Shown one piece after another: positions 34,526-42,537 of a stretch of DNA of 64,000 bases. The stretch is from Bog-473 sp963745665 (GTDB taxonomy: Bacteria; Actinomycetota; Acidimicrobiia; Acidimicrobiales; RAAP-2). The position numbers and the translations under genes were made by a program. The notes under the pieces are model-generated. The model saw nothing but the letters and a program-made list of their open reading frames with translations, was not told where the DNA came from and did no database searches. The stretch lies in assembly GCA_963745665.1 (NCBI GenBank), contig CAVUYE010000002.1:124001-188000 (forward strand), given 5' to 3'. The stretch's first letter is position 1. Each line of letters begins with the position of its first letter.

Positions 34526-36025
34526 TCAGCTGCCCGCCGGGCCGAACTCGCTGGGTCGCCCCTCCAAGATGACGGTCTTCGTCTCGAGGAAGGGCAGCAG
34601 ACCCTCGACCCCGCCCTCGCGGCCTATCCCGGATTGCTTGAACCCGCCGAAGGCGATCCCGAAGTCCGTCCGGAACGCGTTGTGCCCCACGGTGCCGGAG
34701 CGCAACTGGCGGGCGACGTCCCGGGCCCGCTCCACATCATTGGTGAAGACGGACGCGTTGAGCCCGTAGATCGTGTCGTTGGCGATGGCGATGGCCTGCT
34801 CCTCGTTCTGCGCCGGAATGACGCTGAGCACCGGGCCGAAGATCTCTTCCTGGGCGATGGTGGAAGAGTTGTCGACGTTGCCGAAGACGGTGGGCTCTAT
34901 GAACCATCCCCGGTCCAGGTGCTTCGGACGTCCGCCGCCGGTGGCCAGGGTGGCGCCCTCCGCCACCCCCTTGGCGATGTAACCCTCGACCCGGTCACGT
35001 TGCCGCTCCGCCACCAAGGGCCCCATCTGGGTCTGCGCGTCGAACGGGTCGCCGACCTGCACCTGGGCGAACGTGCCGGCCAGTGCCTCGACCAGCTCGT
35101 CGTGACGGCCCTGGGTAACGACGATCCGGGTCAGCGAGGAGCAGACCTGTCCGGCGAGGAAGCATTCGGCGCGGGCGATGCTGGTGGCGGCGGTGGCCAG
35201 GTCCATGTCGTCGAGGATGACGGCGGCGGACTTGCCGCCGAGCTCGAGGGTGCAGCGGGCGATCCGCTCGCCGCAGATGGAGGCGATGCGGCGCCCGGCG
35301 GCGGTGGACCCGGTGAAGGTGATCTTGTCGACGCGGGGGTCGCGCACCAAGAGCTCGGACACCTCCCGGTCCGCCGTCACCACGTTGAGCACGCCGGGCG
35401 GGAGGCCGACCGCCTCGGCGATCTCGGCCATGACGTAGGCCTCACCCGGGGCTTCGGGGGAGGCCTTGAGGATGACGGTGCACCCGGCGAGCAGGGCGGG
35501 GGCGATCTTGTAGGTGATGAGGCCGAGGGGGGCGTTCCACGGGATGATGGCGCCCACCACCCCGACGGGCTCGCGGACCAGAAGGCCGAACTGGCCGCCC
35601 ATGCTGGGCTGGGCCTCCTGCTCGAAGGGGAAGGTCTCGCCCAGCCCCGCGTAGTAGTCGAACGTGCCGGCCGCGCCGGCCACCGACGCCTTGGCGATGA
35701 GGTGGAGCACACCGGACTCCCGGGGCCAGATCTGGCCGATGTCCTCGGCCCGCCCGCCCAACTGGGCGCTGATGGCGCGCAAGTAGTCGGCCCGCTGCGC
35801 GTGGCTCAGGCGCGGCCACGGGCCGGCGTCGAAGGCCTGGCGCGCCGCGCCGACCGCCCGCGCCATGTCGGCTTCCTTCGCCTCGGCCACGCTGAAGAAG
35901 AGCTGTTCACTGGAGGAGTCGATGACATCGATCAGCGCGTCCGACGAGGGCTTGACCCACTCGCCGCCGATGAAGAACCGGTCCGCGTGTCGCAGGGGTG
36001 CGCTGATGTCGTTGGCGAGGGCCAT
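34526..36025 (-). CDS. NAD(P)-dependent aldehyde dehydrogenase
   Basis: A 499-residue ALDH. The cofactor and catalytic elements are complete: IIPWNAPLGL, ILKASPEAPGEA, FTGSTAAGRRIA, general base Glu in TLELGGKSAA, and nucleophile Cys in LAGQVCSSLTR. The C-terminal FGGFKQSGIGREGGVEG is canonical. Start ATG 36025 has a GGAG site 6 bases upstream. It leads a minus-strand operon with the CoA transferase and isochorismatase-like gene, and faces the P450 across a shared 149-base promoter region (36026-36174). The pair P450 plus ALDH fits stepwise oxidation of a methyl or alcohol group. Confidence 0.92.
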   Translation of the reverse strand: MALANDISAPLRHADRFFIGGEWVKPSSDALIDVIDSSSEQLFFSVAEAKEADMARAVGAARQAFDAGPWPRLSHAQRADYLRAISAQLGGRAEDIGQIWPRESGVLHLIAKASVAGAAGTFDYYAGLGETFPFEQEAQPSMGGQFGLLVREPVGVVGAIIPWNAPLGLITYKIAPALLAGCTVILKASPEAPGEAYVMAEIAEAVGLPPGVLNVVTADREVSELLVRDPRVDKITFTGSTAAGRRIASICGERIARCTLELGGKSAAVILDDMDLATAATSIARAECFLAGQVCSSLTRIVVTQGRHDELVEALAGTFAQVQVGDPFDAQTQMGPLVAERQRDRVEGYIAKGVAEGATLATGGGRPKHLDRGWFIEPTVFGNVDNSSTIAQEEIFGPVLSVIPAQNEEQAIAIANDTIYGLNASVFTNDVERARDVARQLRSGTVGHNAFRTDFGIAFGGFKQSGIGREGGVEGLLPFLETKTVILEGRPSEFGPAGS

Positions 36026-36128
36026 GGCGTCTCCGATCGTGAGGTCGGTCTAAACGTAATCGGGGCATGGCCGCGGGGACACCGCCGGAATCGGTCCGGC
36101 GGAACTGGCGCGGCCTGACCGGAAGGTC

Positions 36129-36137
36129 GATACTCTT
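36129..36137 (+). promoter_or_regulatory. -10 region of the P450 gene
   Basis: GATACTCTT contains TACTCT (36131-36136), placing transcription start near 36143, about 30 bases before ATG 36175 with its own AAGGGG ribosome site. The same GATACTCT sequence precedes other catabolic genes in this window (see findings). Confidence 0.4.
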
Positions 36138-36174
36138 GCCAACAGAGTGTCCTGAATACGGGAAGGGGCTGAGG

Positions 36175-37359
36175 ATGAGCGAGTCGTATCCGGTCAGCGC
36201 CTTCAACGAGGCCACGACCGGTCCCGTGCTTTCCCACGCCGAGGAGATCGACGCGCTGCGGCGGGAGCACCCCTTCGTGCGCAGTTCGTACGGGAACGGG
36301 TTCTGGGTGTTCACCAACGCCGCGCTGATCCGGGACGCGCTGCAGCATGCGGACGTCTTCTCGAGCACGGTGGTGACCGTCCACGATCCCGACCCCCCGT
36401 ACCGATGGATCCCCGAGATGCTCGATCCGCCCGAGCACACGGTCTGGCGGCAGTTGCTGGCGCCGCACTTCGCGCCGCGAGCGATGGAGCGGTTGGAGGA
36501 CAAGGTGCGGGCGCGGTGCGTCGAGTTGGTGGGGGAGCTGGCCGGTCGTGGGCACTGTGACTTCCTGCGGGACTTCGCGTGGCGCTACCCGACGACGATC
36601 TTCATGGAGCTGATGGGGCTCCCCGCGTCGGGGCTCGAGCAGTTCCTGCTTTGGGAGCATGCGATCCTGCACCCAACGGGCGGCGATGACCCGGAGCGGG
36701 CCGGGGCCTTCGACGCGATGATGGCGGTGATGGGCTACTTCTCGGAGTTGATCTCGGAGAAGCGGGGCGACCCGGGCGACGACCTGTTGTCGAGCGCCTT
36801 GGCGTGGCGGATCGACGGGGCGCCCATTCCCCACGACGACCTCTTGTCGTGGTGCCTCCTGATGTTCATGGCCGGGTTGGACACGGTCTCGATCCAGCTG
36901 AGCTATGCGTTCTGGCACCTGGCCGCGCATCCGTCCGACCGGGAGCGGGTCGTGTCGGACGCGTCGGTGGTGCCGGCGGCGGTGGAGGAGTTCCTGCGCC
37001 AGTTCGCGTTCGTGGCGCCGTCCCGCAAGGTGATGCGGGACACGGACTTCCACGGCTGTCCCTTGCGGGCGGGCGACATGGTCTTCATGCCTCTGTGCGC
37101 GGCGACGCGTGACCCGGAGGTTTTCGAGGACGCCGCCACGGTGCGCTTCGACCGTGAGTCCAATCCGCACGTGGCGTTCGGGGCGGGACCGCACCGGTGT
37201 CTGGGGTCGCATCTTGCCCGGCGGGAGCTGCGGGTGGCGTTGGAGGAATGGCATCGTTCGATCCCCACGTACTGGCTGACTCCGGGGGTCGACGTCACCG
37301 AGCACGGCGGGGGCCTCTTCGGGATCGATCGTCTCGAGCTCAGTTGGGACGTGGTCTGA
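36175..37359 (+). CDS. Cytochrome P450
   Basis: A 394-residue bacterial (class I, soluble) P450. The heme ligand is Cys342 in FGAGPHRCLGSHLARREL; the I-helix oxygen-activation segment is FMAGLDTVS and the K-helix ExxR is EEFLRQ. Such enzymes hydroxylate lipid-like, terpenoid or steroid substrates, taking electrons from a ferredoxin. No ferredoxin gene is adjacent, so redox partners must lie elsewhere. Start ATG 36175 is well placed behind GGGAAGGGGCTGAGG. The ALDH gene follows after 68 bases on the same strand and another ALDH is divergent, which suggests an oxidation module. Confidence 0.92.
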   Translation: MSESYPVSAFNEATTGPVLSHAEEIDALRREHPFVRSSYGNGFWVFTNAALIRDALQHADVFSSTVVTVHDPDPPYRWIPEMLDPPEHTVWRQLLAPHFAPRAMERLEDKVRARCVELVGELAGRGHCDFLRDFAWRYPTTIFMELMGLPASGLEQFLLWEHAILHPTGGDDPERAGAFDAMMAVMGYFSELISEKRGDPGDDLLSSALAWRIDGAPIPHDDLLSWCLLMFMAGLDTVSIQLSYAFWHLAAHPSDRERVVSDASVVPAAVEEFLRQFAFVAPSRKVMRDTDFHGCPLRAGDMVFMPLCAATRDPEVFEDAATVRFDRESNPHVAFGAGPHRCLGSHLARRELRVALEEWHRSIPTYWLTPGVDVTEHGGGLFGIDRLELSWDVV

Positions 37360-37364
37360 CGAAG

Positions 37365-37420
37365 GACCTGGACCTGGACCTGAATGCAAATGGAAACGGA
37401 ATCGGAATCGGAATCGGGGA
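37365..37420 (+). repeat. Hexamer tandem repeats in the P450-ALDH gap
   Basis: The 68-base gap contains GGACCT three times in a row (37365-37382 approximately) and GGAATC three times (about 37397-37415), ending in GGGGAG, the ribosome site of the ALDH gene. Short tandem repeats next to a ribosome site can change by slippage and alter translation. Confidence 0.55.
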
Positions 37421-37427
37421 GAATCGC

Positions 37428-38948
37428 ATGACGTGGAATTACGAACTGTTCGTTGACGGCGCGTGGACGTCGGAGGGGGCCTCCGGGTCGATCGAAGTCG
37501 TGGACCCCGCGACGGAAGAGGTGATCGGGTCTGTCCCGGAAGCCTCGACCAAGTCGGCCGTGCGGGCGATCGAGGCGGCGCGGCGGGCCTTCGACGAGGG
37601 GCCCTGGCCCTACATGAAGCCGTCGGAGCGCGCCGCCAAGTTGCTGGCGATGGCCGAGATCCTCGAGGCGCGTGCGGAGGACCTCCGGGAGCTGATCGTC
37701 GCGGAGACAGGGTCGACCGGGTTTCTCACCGATGCGGTGCAGGGGGCGGGTTCGATCGGGATGCTGCGCTCGAACGCAGCGCTGGTCGAGCACGGCTTCC
37801 CGTGGGTCGAGAACGGCATGCCGACCGGCGGTCCGACCGGGCTGGGCGGGAACGCCATTTTGCGCGAGCCGATCGGCGTGGTGGCGGCCATCACCCCGTT
37901 CAACTTCCCCTTCATGCTCAACGTGGTCAAGGTGGCGCCCGCCCTGGCGGTCGGCTGCACGGTCGTCCTCAAGCCGCACCCGTGGACGCCCCTGGACGCC
38001 ATGATGATCGCCGAGGCGGCGGCCGAGGCCGGGATTCCGCCGGGCGTGCTCAACGTGATCACCGGGCACGGCGAGGTGGGCGACGAGCTGACGTCGAACC
38101 CGATGGTGGACATGGTCACCTTCACGGGATCGACCGCCACTGGGCGCCGCATCATGGCGTCGGCCGCGGGGACGCTGAAGCGGGTCCAGCTGGAGCTCGG
38201 TGGCAAGAGCGCCACGGTGGTGCTCGGTGACGTGGGCGAGGACTACGCCCGTTCGATCGGCTTCGGACAGGTGCTCATGCACTGCGGCCAGGGTTGTGTC
38301 ATCCATACGCGTGTGCTGCTGCCCGAAAACCTGCTCCCTGCTTACAAGGAGGGGCTCGAGGCGATGCGTCCCATGATCACGATCGGCGACCCTCGGTCCG
38401 ACAGCACCGTGCTGGGGCCGCTGATCCGGGAGCAGCAACGGGCGCGGGTGGAGGGCTATGTGGCGTCGGGGCTCGAGCAGGGCGCCGAGCTGTTGTGCGG
38501 CGGGCAGCGACCCGAGGGGTTCGACAAGGGCTTCTACTTCGAGCCGACCGTGTTCGTGAGTAGCAACGACCTGCGCATCGCCCAGGAGGAGATCTTCGGG
38601 CCCGTGCTCACGGTGGTGCCGTACTCGGGTTCGGACGAGGACGCCGTGCGGCTCGCCAACGACTCCATCTATGGCCTGGGCGGCGGCGTGGTGTCGACGT
38701 CGGAGTCGCGGGGGTTCAACGTCGCCCGGCAGATCCGGGCCGGTTTGGTCACCGTGCAGAAGGTGGGTGCCGAGTCCCTGGCGGACGTGGGTCCCGGTGG
38801 CGGTCAGGGCCCCGGGTGGGGGTCGCAGTTCACCGGCATCGGGCAGAGCGGCGCCTTCGGTGGCTACAAGCAGTCGGGCCTCGGGCGTGAATGGGGGCGC
38901 CACGGGCTGGAGGAGTTCACGGAGATCAAGAACCTCGCCTGGAGCTGA
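37428..38948 (+). CDS. NAD(P)-dependent aldehyde dehydrogenase
   Basis: A 506-residue ALDH with complete signatures: ITPFNFPFML, VLKPHPWTPLDA, FTGSTATGRRIM, general base in QLELGGKSAT and nucleophile in HCGQGCVIHT. Near the C-terminus a Gly-rich insert (ADVGPGGGQGPGWG, ~455-468) precedes GGYKQSGLGREWG, which is longer than in the two other ALDHs of this window. Start ATG 37428 follows GGGGAG. Encoded directly after the P450, it probably oxidises an aldehyde formed from the P450 product. Confidence 0.92.
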   Translation: MTWNYELFVDGAWTSEGASGSIEVVDPATEEVIGSVPEASTKSAVRAIEAARRAFDEGPWPYMKPSERAAKLLAMAEILEARAEDLRELIVAETGSTGFLTDAVQGAGSIGMLRSNAALVEHGFPWVENGMPTGGPTGLGGNAILREPIGVVAAITPFNFPFMLNVVKVAPALAVGCTVVLKPHPWTPLDAMMIAEAAAEAGIPPGVLNVITGHGEVGDELTSNPMVDMVTFTGSTATGRRIMASAAGTLKRVQLELGGKSATVVLGDVGEDYARSIGFGQVLMHCGQGCVIHTRVLLPENLLPAYKEGLEAMRPMITIGDPRSDSTVLGPLIREQQRARVEGYVASGLEQGAELLCGGQRPEGFDKGFYFEPTVFVSSNDLRIAQEEIFGPVLTVVPYSGSDEDAVRLANDSIYGLGGGVVSTSESRGFNVARQIRAGLVTVQKVGAESLADVGPGGGQGPGWGSQFTGIGQSGAFGGYKQSGLGREWGRHGLEEFTEIKNLAWS

Positions 38949-38987
38949 CAGCGATCTGCGGGCCGGCGGTCGCGTCCGCGTCCGCGC

Positions 38988-40190
38988 TCAGAGGTCGATG
39001 CCCAGCCCGGCAAGGACATGGGCCGTGTCGGCTCCGAGGTCCGGGGCAATCGCAGTGACCTGACGGGCGCGTGGTGCGGCGACGGTGATGGCGGCCTGCG
39101 TCGCGAGCGTGGGGCCGGCGAGGCCGGCGCTGACGGCGGCCATGGAGATATCGAGGAGCCAGCGACCCCCCGAATTGAGCGCGTCCAGACAAGCGCCCGC
39201 GGCCGTCAGGCCCGTGAGCGGGTCGGCGACGGCGTCGGCGCAGAACAACGGGCCGTCGCGGGTGTGGGTCACGAGGCCGCCGGCCGCTGCGGCGTCGTCG
39301 CCGAAGGCAACGCGGTTGGCATCTGCGCCGGACCGTCCGTAGCCGGTAATGGAGACCCAGACCTGAGGACCGCCGCTGGTCACGACGTCGCGGGCATTCA
39401 CGCCGAACTGCTCCAATGCACGGGGGCGGCTCGCTTCGACGACGACCTGTGCGCGCCCAATGAGCTCGTGGAGAACGCGGATCCCCTGCCGGGTCTGCAG
39501 GTCGAGCGCCACGGACTGTTTGCGTCCGTTCAGGAGGTCGAAGAAGCCGCGGGCGCCGCGGCGCGCACCGTCCGGTCGATGGGTCGACTCGACCTTGACA
39601 ACGGCGGCGCCGGCTCCGGCCAGCAGGTCGCCGCACAGTGGGCCGGCCCACAGGGCGGACAGGTCGATGACGAGGGCGCCCGTGACGTCGGGTCGGGGTG
39701 GTTCGTTTCCGAGCGGCGTCGGAACCACGGCTGCGCGTGCGGTCGATCCGCCCGCGCCACCGACGCGGACGACGGGCAGTCCGAGCAGCCAGGCCCGCTC
39801 GGTCAGGACTTGGGCGTCGCCGTGGCGGAGCGTCGCGGCGACAGCTGACCAGATGGCGAGTGTCGATGCGGGCATGGCGTCGAGCTCGAGCTCGAGCCAG
39901 GCGGGGACCATCTCCAAGTCCTCTTCACGGGGGAGCGAGACCGCCAGGAATTCCTCCCCGCAGGGCAGCAACCGGCAGCTCCCGCCACAGCTCGTAGATC
40001 CCCGTCGCCAGAGCCCCATCAACGCGGCACGCTCGCCGAGGAGCGCGATGGCGTCCAGGCCCGGGAACGGGCGGGCTAGCTCTTCCACCCCTTCCACCAG
40101 GCCCTGCGGTGGCCCGAGCGGCTCGTCGGGCGAGCCCGTCAGCGCCATAGCGCCGCTCTTCGCCCAGCGCTCCACCGGAAGGTCGTCCAC
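38988..40190 (-). CDS. CoA-transferase family III-related protein with extra N-terminal part
   Basis: A 400-residue protein. Residues ~150-400 match the first domain of family III CoA transferases: GALVIDLSALWAGPLCGDLLA, VVKVESTHRPDG, DLLNGRKQSVALDL, and ADPLTGLTAAGAC late. The N-terminal ~150 residues (VERWAKSGAMALTGSPDEP...) contain a WAxSGxMxLTG motif that I associate with a subset of actinobacterial CaiB-like proteins. It is shorter than a full two-domain enzyme and the catalytic Asp cannot be placed with certainty. Start GTG 40190 has TACCCT 6 bases upstream (leaderless type). It is divergent from an enoyl-CoA hydratase gene. Confidence 0.65.
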   Translation of the reverse strand: MDDLPVERWAKSGAMALTGSPDEPLGPPQGLVEGVEELARPFPGLDAIALLGERAALMGLWRRGSTSCGGSCRLLPCGEEFLAVSLPREEDLEMVPAWLELELDAMPASTLAIWSAVAATLRHGDAQVLTERAWLLGLPVVRVGGAGGSTARAAVVPTPLGNEPPRPDVTGALVIDLSALWAGPLCGDLLAGAGAAVVKVESTHRPDGARRGARGFFDLLNGRKQSVALDLQTRQGIRVLHELIGRAQVVVEASRPRALEQFGVNARDVVTSGGPQVWVSITGYGRSGADANRVAFGDDAAAAGGLVTHTRDGPLFCADAVADPLTGLTAAGACLDALNSGGRWLLDISMAAVSAGLAGPTLATQAAITVAAPRARQVTAIAPDLGADTAHVLAGLGIDL

Positions 40191-40196
40191 GTCGGC

Positions 40197-40206
40197 AGGG
40201 TAACGT
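40197..40206. promoter_or_regulatory. Divergent leaderless -10 boxes
   Basis: On the minus strand TACCCT (40197-40202) lies 6 bases before GTG 40190. On the plus strand TAACGT (40201-40206) lies 6 bases before an ATC codon that begins an in-frame extension of the hydratase gene. The two boxes overlap, so the two genes may compete for transcription. Confidence 0.3.
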
Positions 40207-40251
40207 CTCGCGATCCTCGAACCTCTCAGCGCCGAAGCACTGCTCGCCGAA

Positions 40252-41187
40252 TTGAGCAGCGAGATCACCCCCGAGCGCACCGGTGCTGTCCTGGTCGACC
40301 TGCACGACGGTCTGACGGATCCGGGCGACACACCGCAGGAGACCCGATCGAGCCTTCCCTTCGTCGTCGTGGGGGTGAGCCACGGCGAAATCGCCGAGCG
40401 CTGGCTCGACCTGTGTGACGTGGTGGTCGAGGACGGTGACCCGGCGTTGGACCGCATCGCGGCGAACGTCACTGCCCACCCCGTTACCGCTGGCACTCTG
40501 GCTCTGTTGTTGCGTGGGCAGGAGCACCTGTCGGTAGGCGAGGGACTTGTGGCGGAGTCGTCCGCTTATTCGGTTCTCCAATCCGGTCCCGAGTTCGCCG
40601 CGTGGCACGACGCACATGTGCCGCGTGGGGACAAGGACGGCGGTCCCCGGGTCCGGGTGGAGCGAAACGGCTCGGTCATGGCGATCACGCTGACCCGACC
40701 CGATCGGTTGAACGCACTCGACGCTCAGATGCGCGACGAGCTCGTCGAGGCGCTGACATTGGCGGCGGCCACGTCCGACGTGCAGCGGGTGGAGCTGCGC
40801 GGGGAGGGAAAGGCCTTCTGCGCCGGTGGCGATCTCGACGAGTTCGGGACCAGGTCCGATCCTGCGACCGCGCACGTGATCCGGCTGGAACGGAGCATCG
40901 GACGCTCGATCTCCCTACTCGGGAAGTCGACCGCGGCGTACCTGCATGGTGCGTGCATGGGCTCCGGCATTGAGCTCGCCGCCTTCACCGATTGGGTCGT
41001 GGCGGCAGCCGACACGAAGATCGCGTTGCCCGAGATCGAGCTCGGCCTGGTGCCGGGTGCGGGTGGGACGGTCAGCCTGACTCGCCGGATCGGGCGGCTG
41101 CGCACCGCGTGGCTGGCGTTTTCCGGGTGCACGATCGGCCCCGAGACCGCGCGCGCCTGGGGTCTGGTCGACGACCTCGAACCCTGA
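40252..41187 (+). CDS. Enoyl-CoA hydratase/isomerase with N-terminal extension
   Basis: A 311-residue protein if TTG 40252 is the start. The crotonase domain covers ~130-311: oxyanion-hole segments KAFCAGGDLDEFG and HGACMGSGIELAAFTDW, and the catalytic-glutamate region LPEIELGLVPGAGGT. The N-terminal ~125 residues (LVDLHDGLTDPGDTP..., VVVEDGDPALDRI) are not part of the crotonase fold and I do not recognise them. An ATC codon at 40213 with a leaderless-type box would add 13 coding-like residues (LEPLSAEALLAEL); no ATG or GTG exists there. The protein probably hydrates or isomerises an unsaturated acyl-CoA. Confidence 0.75.
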   Translation: MSSEITPERTGAVLVDLHDGLTDPGDTPQETRSSLPFVVVGVSHGEIAERWLDLCDVVVEDGDPALDRIAANVTAHPVTAGTLALLLRGQEHLSVGEGLVAESSAYSVLQSGPEFAAWHDAHVPRGDKDGGPRVRVERNGSVMAITLTRPDRLNALDAQMRDELVEALTLAAATSDVQRVELRGEGKAFCAGGDLDEFGTRSDPATAHVIRLERSIGRSISLLGKSTAAYLHGACMGSGIELAAFTDWVVAAADTKIALPEIELGLVPGAGGTVSLTRRIGRLRTAWLAFSGCTIGPETARAWGLVDDLEP

Positions 41188-41226
41188 ACTGCGTTTGGGG
41201 CAGGTGCGAGCGAACCCCGGGGACTG

Positions 41227-42465
41227 CTAAGTCCTCCGGGGCGCGCCCGTTCGGCGGCCGCCCGTCACCCTGGTCCAAAGGGGCGAAGGGCGCGACGTCA
41301 TGACCCGGCCGCTCGGGCCGACGACGCTGAGCTCTCCATTGGCGTCCCCGGTCATGGTCCAGCCCTTGGTGTGCACCAGGTGATGGTGGAAGTCACACGC
41401 GAGCACCAGGTTGTCGAGATCGGTCGTGCCGCCCGGTTTCCAAGCCACGACGTGGTGCACGTTCACGAAGGTCACGGCGCGACAGCCCGGGAAGCGACAA
41501 TGTCGGTCCCGGCGCATGACTTCGCGGCGCTGGGTGGGTGTGGCGAAACGCTGGGCCCGGCCCTCGTACATGGTGTGGCCGACGTCGTCGTCGACGCCCA
41601 CAGCGATGGTGGCGTCACAGGCGATGCGCTGCACCGTCTCGACGTCGATCAGGCCGTCGTGCTCGAGCTCGCCGGCCAGTTCGCTCGATTCTCCTGAGCC
41701 CTCGACCAAGGCGTCGAGGGCGACGTGGGCCACGACGAGGAACGGCCTCTTGGTCGTGGCCTCGCCCGGCGCCATGGTGGCGCCCGGAGTTACCGAGGCC
41801 ATGAGCCCGCTGAACCCGTCGCAGCGGCGCTGGTCGAGCGGTGTCTCGCCGTCAGAGGCGATGGTCTCGGTCCACGCGTCGATGCAGGCCTTGGTCGCCG
41901 CGTAGGCCTCGGTTGGCAACTGGGCGCTGAGCGTGCGCAAGGTGTCGTTGAAGCGCAGGTAGCGCCGGTCGTGCTCGGACTCGGACTCCGACGAAGAACA
42001 GCGGCGCCGGCGGGCCGCCTCGGTGCGGGCGACGTCGGCCAGGTCGCTGAGCGAAAGCTCCTTGGCCTGGGCGCACAGGGCGCGCTCTGTCTCGGGGGTG
42101 GCCGCATCGGCCACGACGCGGCTCTTGTCAAAGGTGATGGCCCCGGCGCAGAGCGCACCGACGAGGTGGGGCAGGTCCCAGGCCTTCGCGCCGACGTGGC
42201 TGAGGGCACGGGCGCTCGGCGCCGAGACCCCGAAACGCTCGGTGGTCCAGGCCTCGACCGAGGTCGCCCCGTCTTGTCGGAATGCCTGGCGCCGCTCGAC
42301 CTCGCCCAGGCGCAGAGCGATCCTCCCCTGCGCCGCCGTCATCACTCCGAAGTCCGCGGCCAGAGCGCTGGCGAGCTCCTCGTTGGACTCGGCCGCCACG
42401 GCGCTGATGAGGGCGGCCCCGGCGCCACCGGCGGCGGCGGTCGTGGCGGTGAGCGTGGGAGCCAT
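41227..42465 (-). CDS. DUF222 / HNH endonuclease-domain protein (13E12-type)
   Basis: A 412-residue protein with the DUF222 N-terminal region (~20-250; EVERRQAFRQDGATSVEAWTTERFG-like helices) and a C-terminal HNH nuclease motif: RDRHCRFPGCRAVTFVNVHH, VAWKPGGTTDLDNLVLAC and the final HHHLVH, giving zinc/metal and catalytic His residues. Actinobacteria carry many such genes (13E12 repeat proteins in mycobacteria), often linked to mobile DNA, with unproven roles. It stands between CoA-metabolism genes as a probable insertion. Start ATG 42465. Confidence 0.88.
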   Translation of the reverse strand: MAPTLTATTAAAGGAGAALISAVAAESNEELASALAADFGVMTAAQGRIALRLGEVERRQAFRQDGATSVEAWTTERFGVSAPSARALSHVGAKAWDLPHLVGALCAGAITFDKSRVVADAATPETERALCAQAKELSLSDLADVARTEAARRRRCSSSESESEHDRRYLRFNDTLRTLSAQLPTEAYAATKACIDAWTETIASDGETPLDQRRCDGFSGLMASVTPGATMAPGEATTKRPFLVVAHVALDALVEGSGESSELAGELEHDGLIDVETVQRIACDATIAVGVDDDVGHTMYEGRAQRFATPTQRREVMRRDRHCRFPGCRAVTFVNVHHVVAWKPGGTTDLDNLVLACDFHHHLVHTKGWTMTGDANGELSVVGPSGRVMTSRPSPLWTRVTGGRRTGAPRRT

Positions 42466-42537
42466 CGGAGGAGAACGGTCCCGGCCGCCGGGAGGGAGCG
42501 CGCAGAATCGGGCGGTCAGCTGCCCGGCGCGGTCACG

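Noticed and set aside
34634..36118. Long open frame opposite the ALDH gene at 34526-36025
   Set aside because: Composition is Gly/Val/Asp-rich without motifs; the minus strand has a complete ALDH.
36903..38903. Long open frame opposite P450 and ALDH genes
   Set aside because: Low-complexity His/Arg/Pro composition; the plus strand genes carry catalytic motifs.
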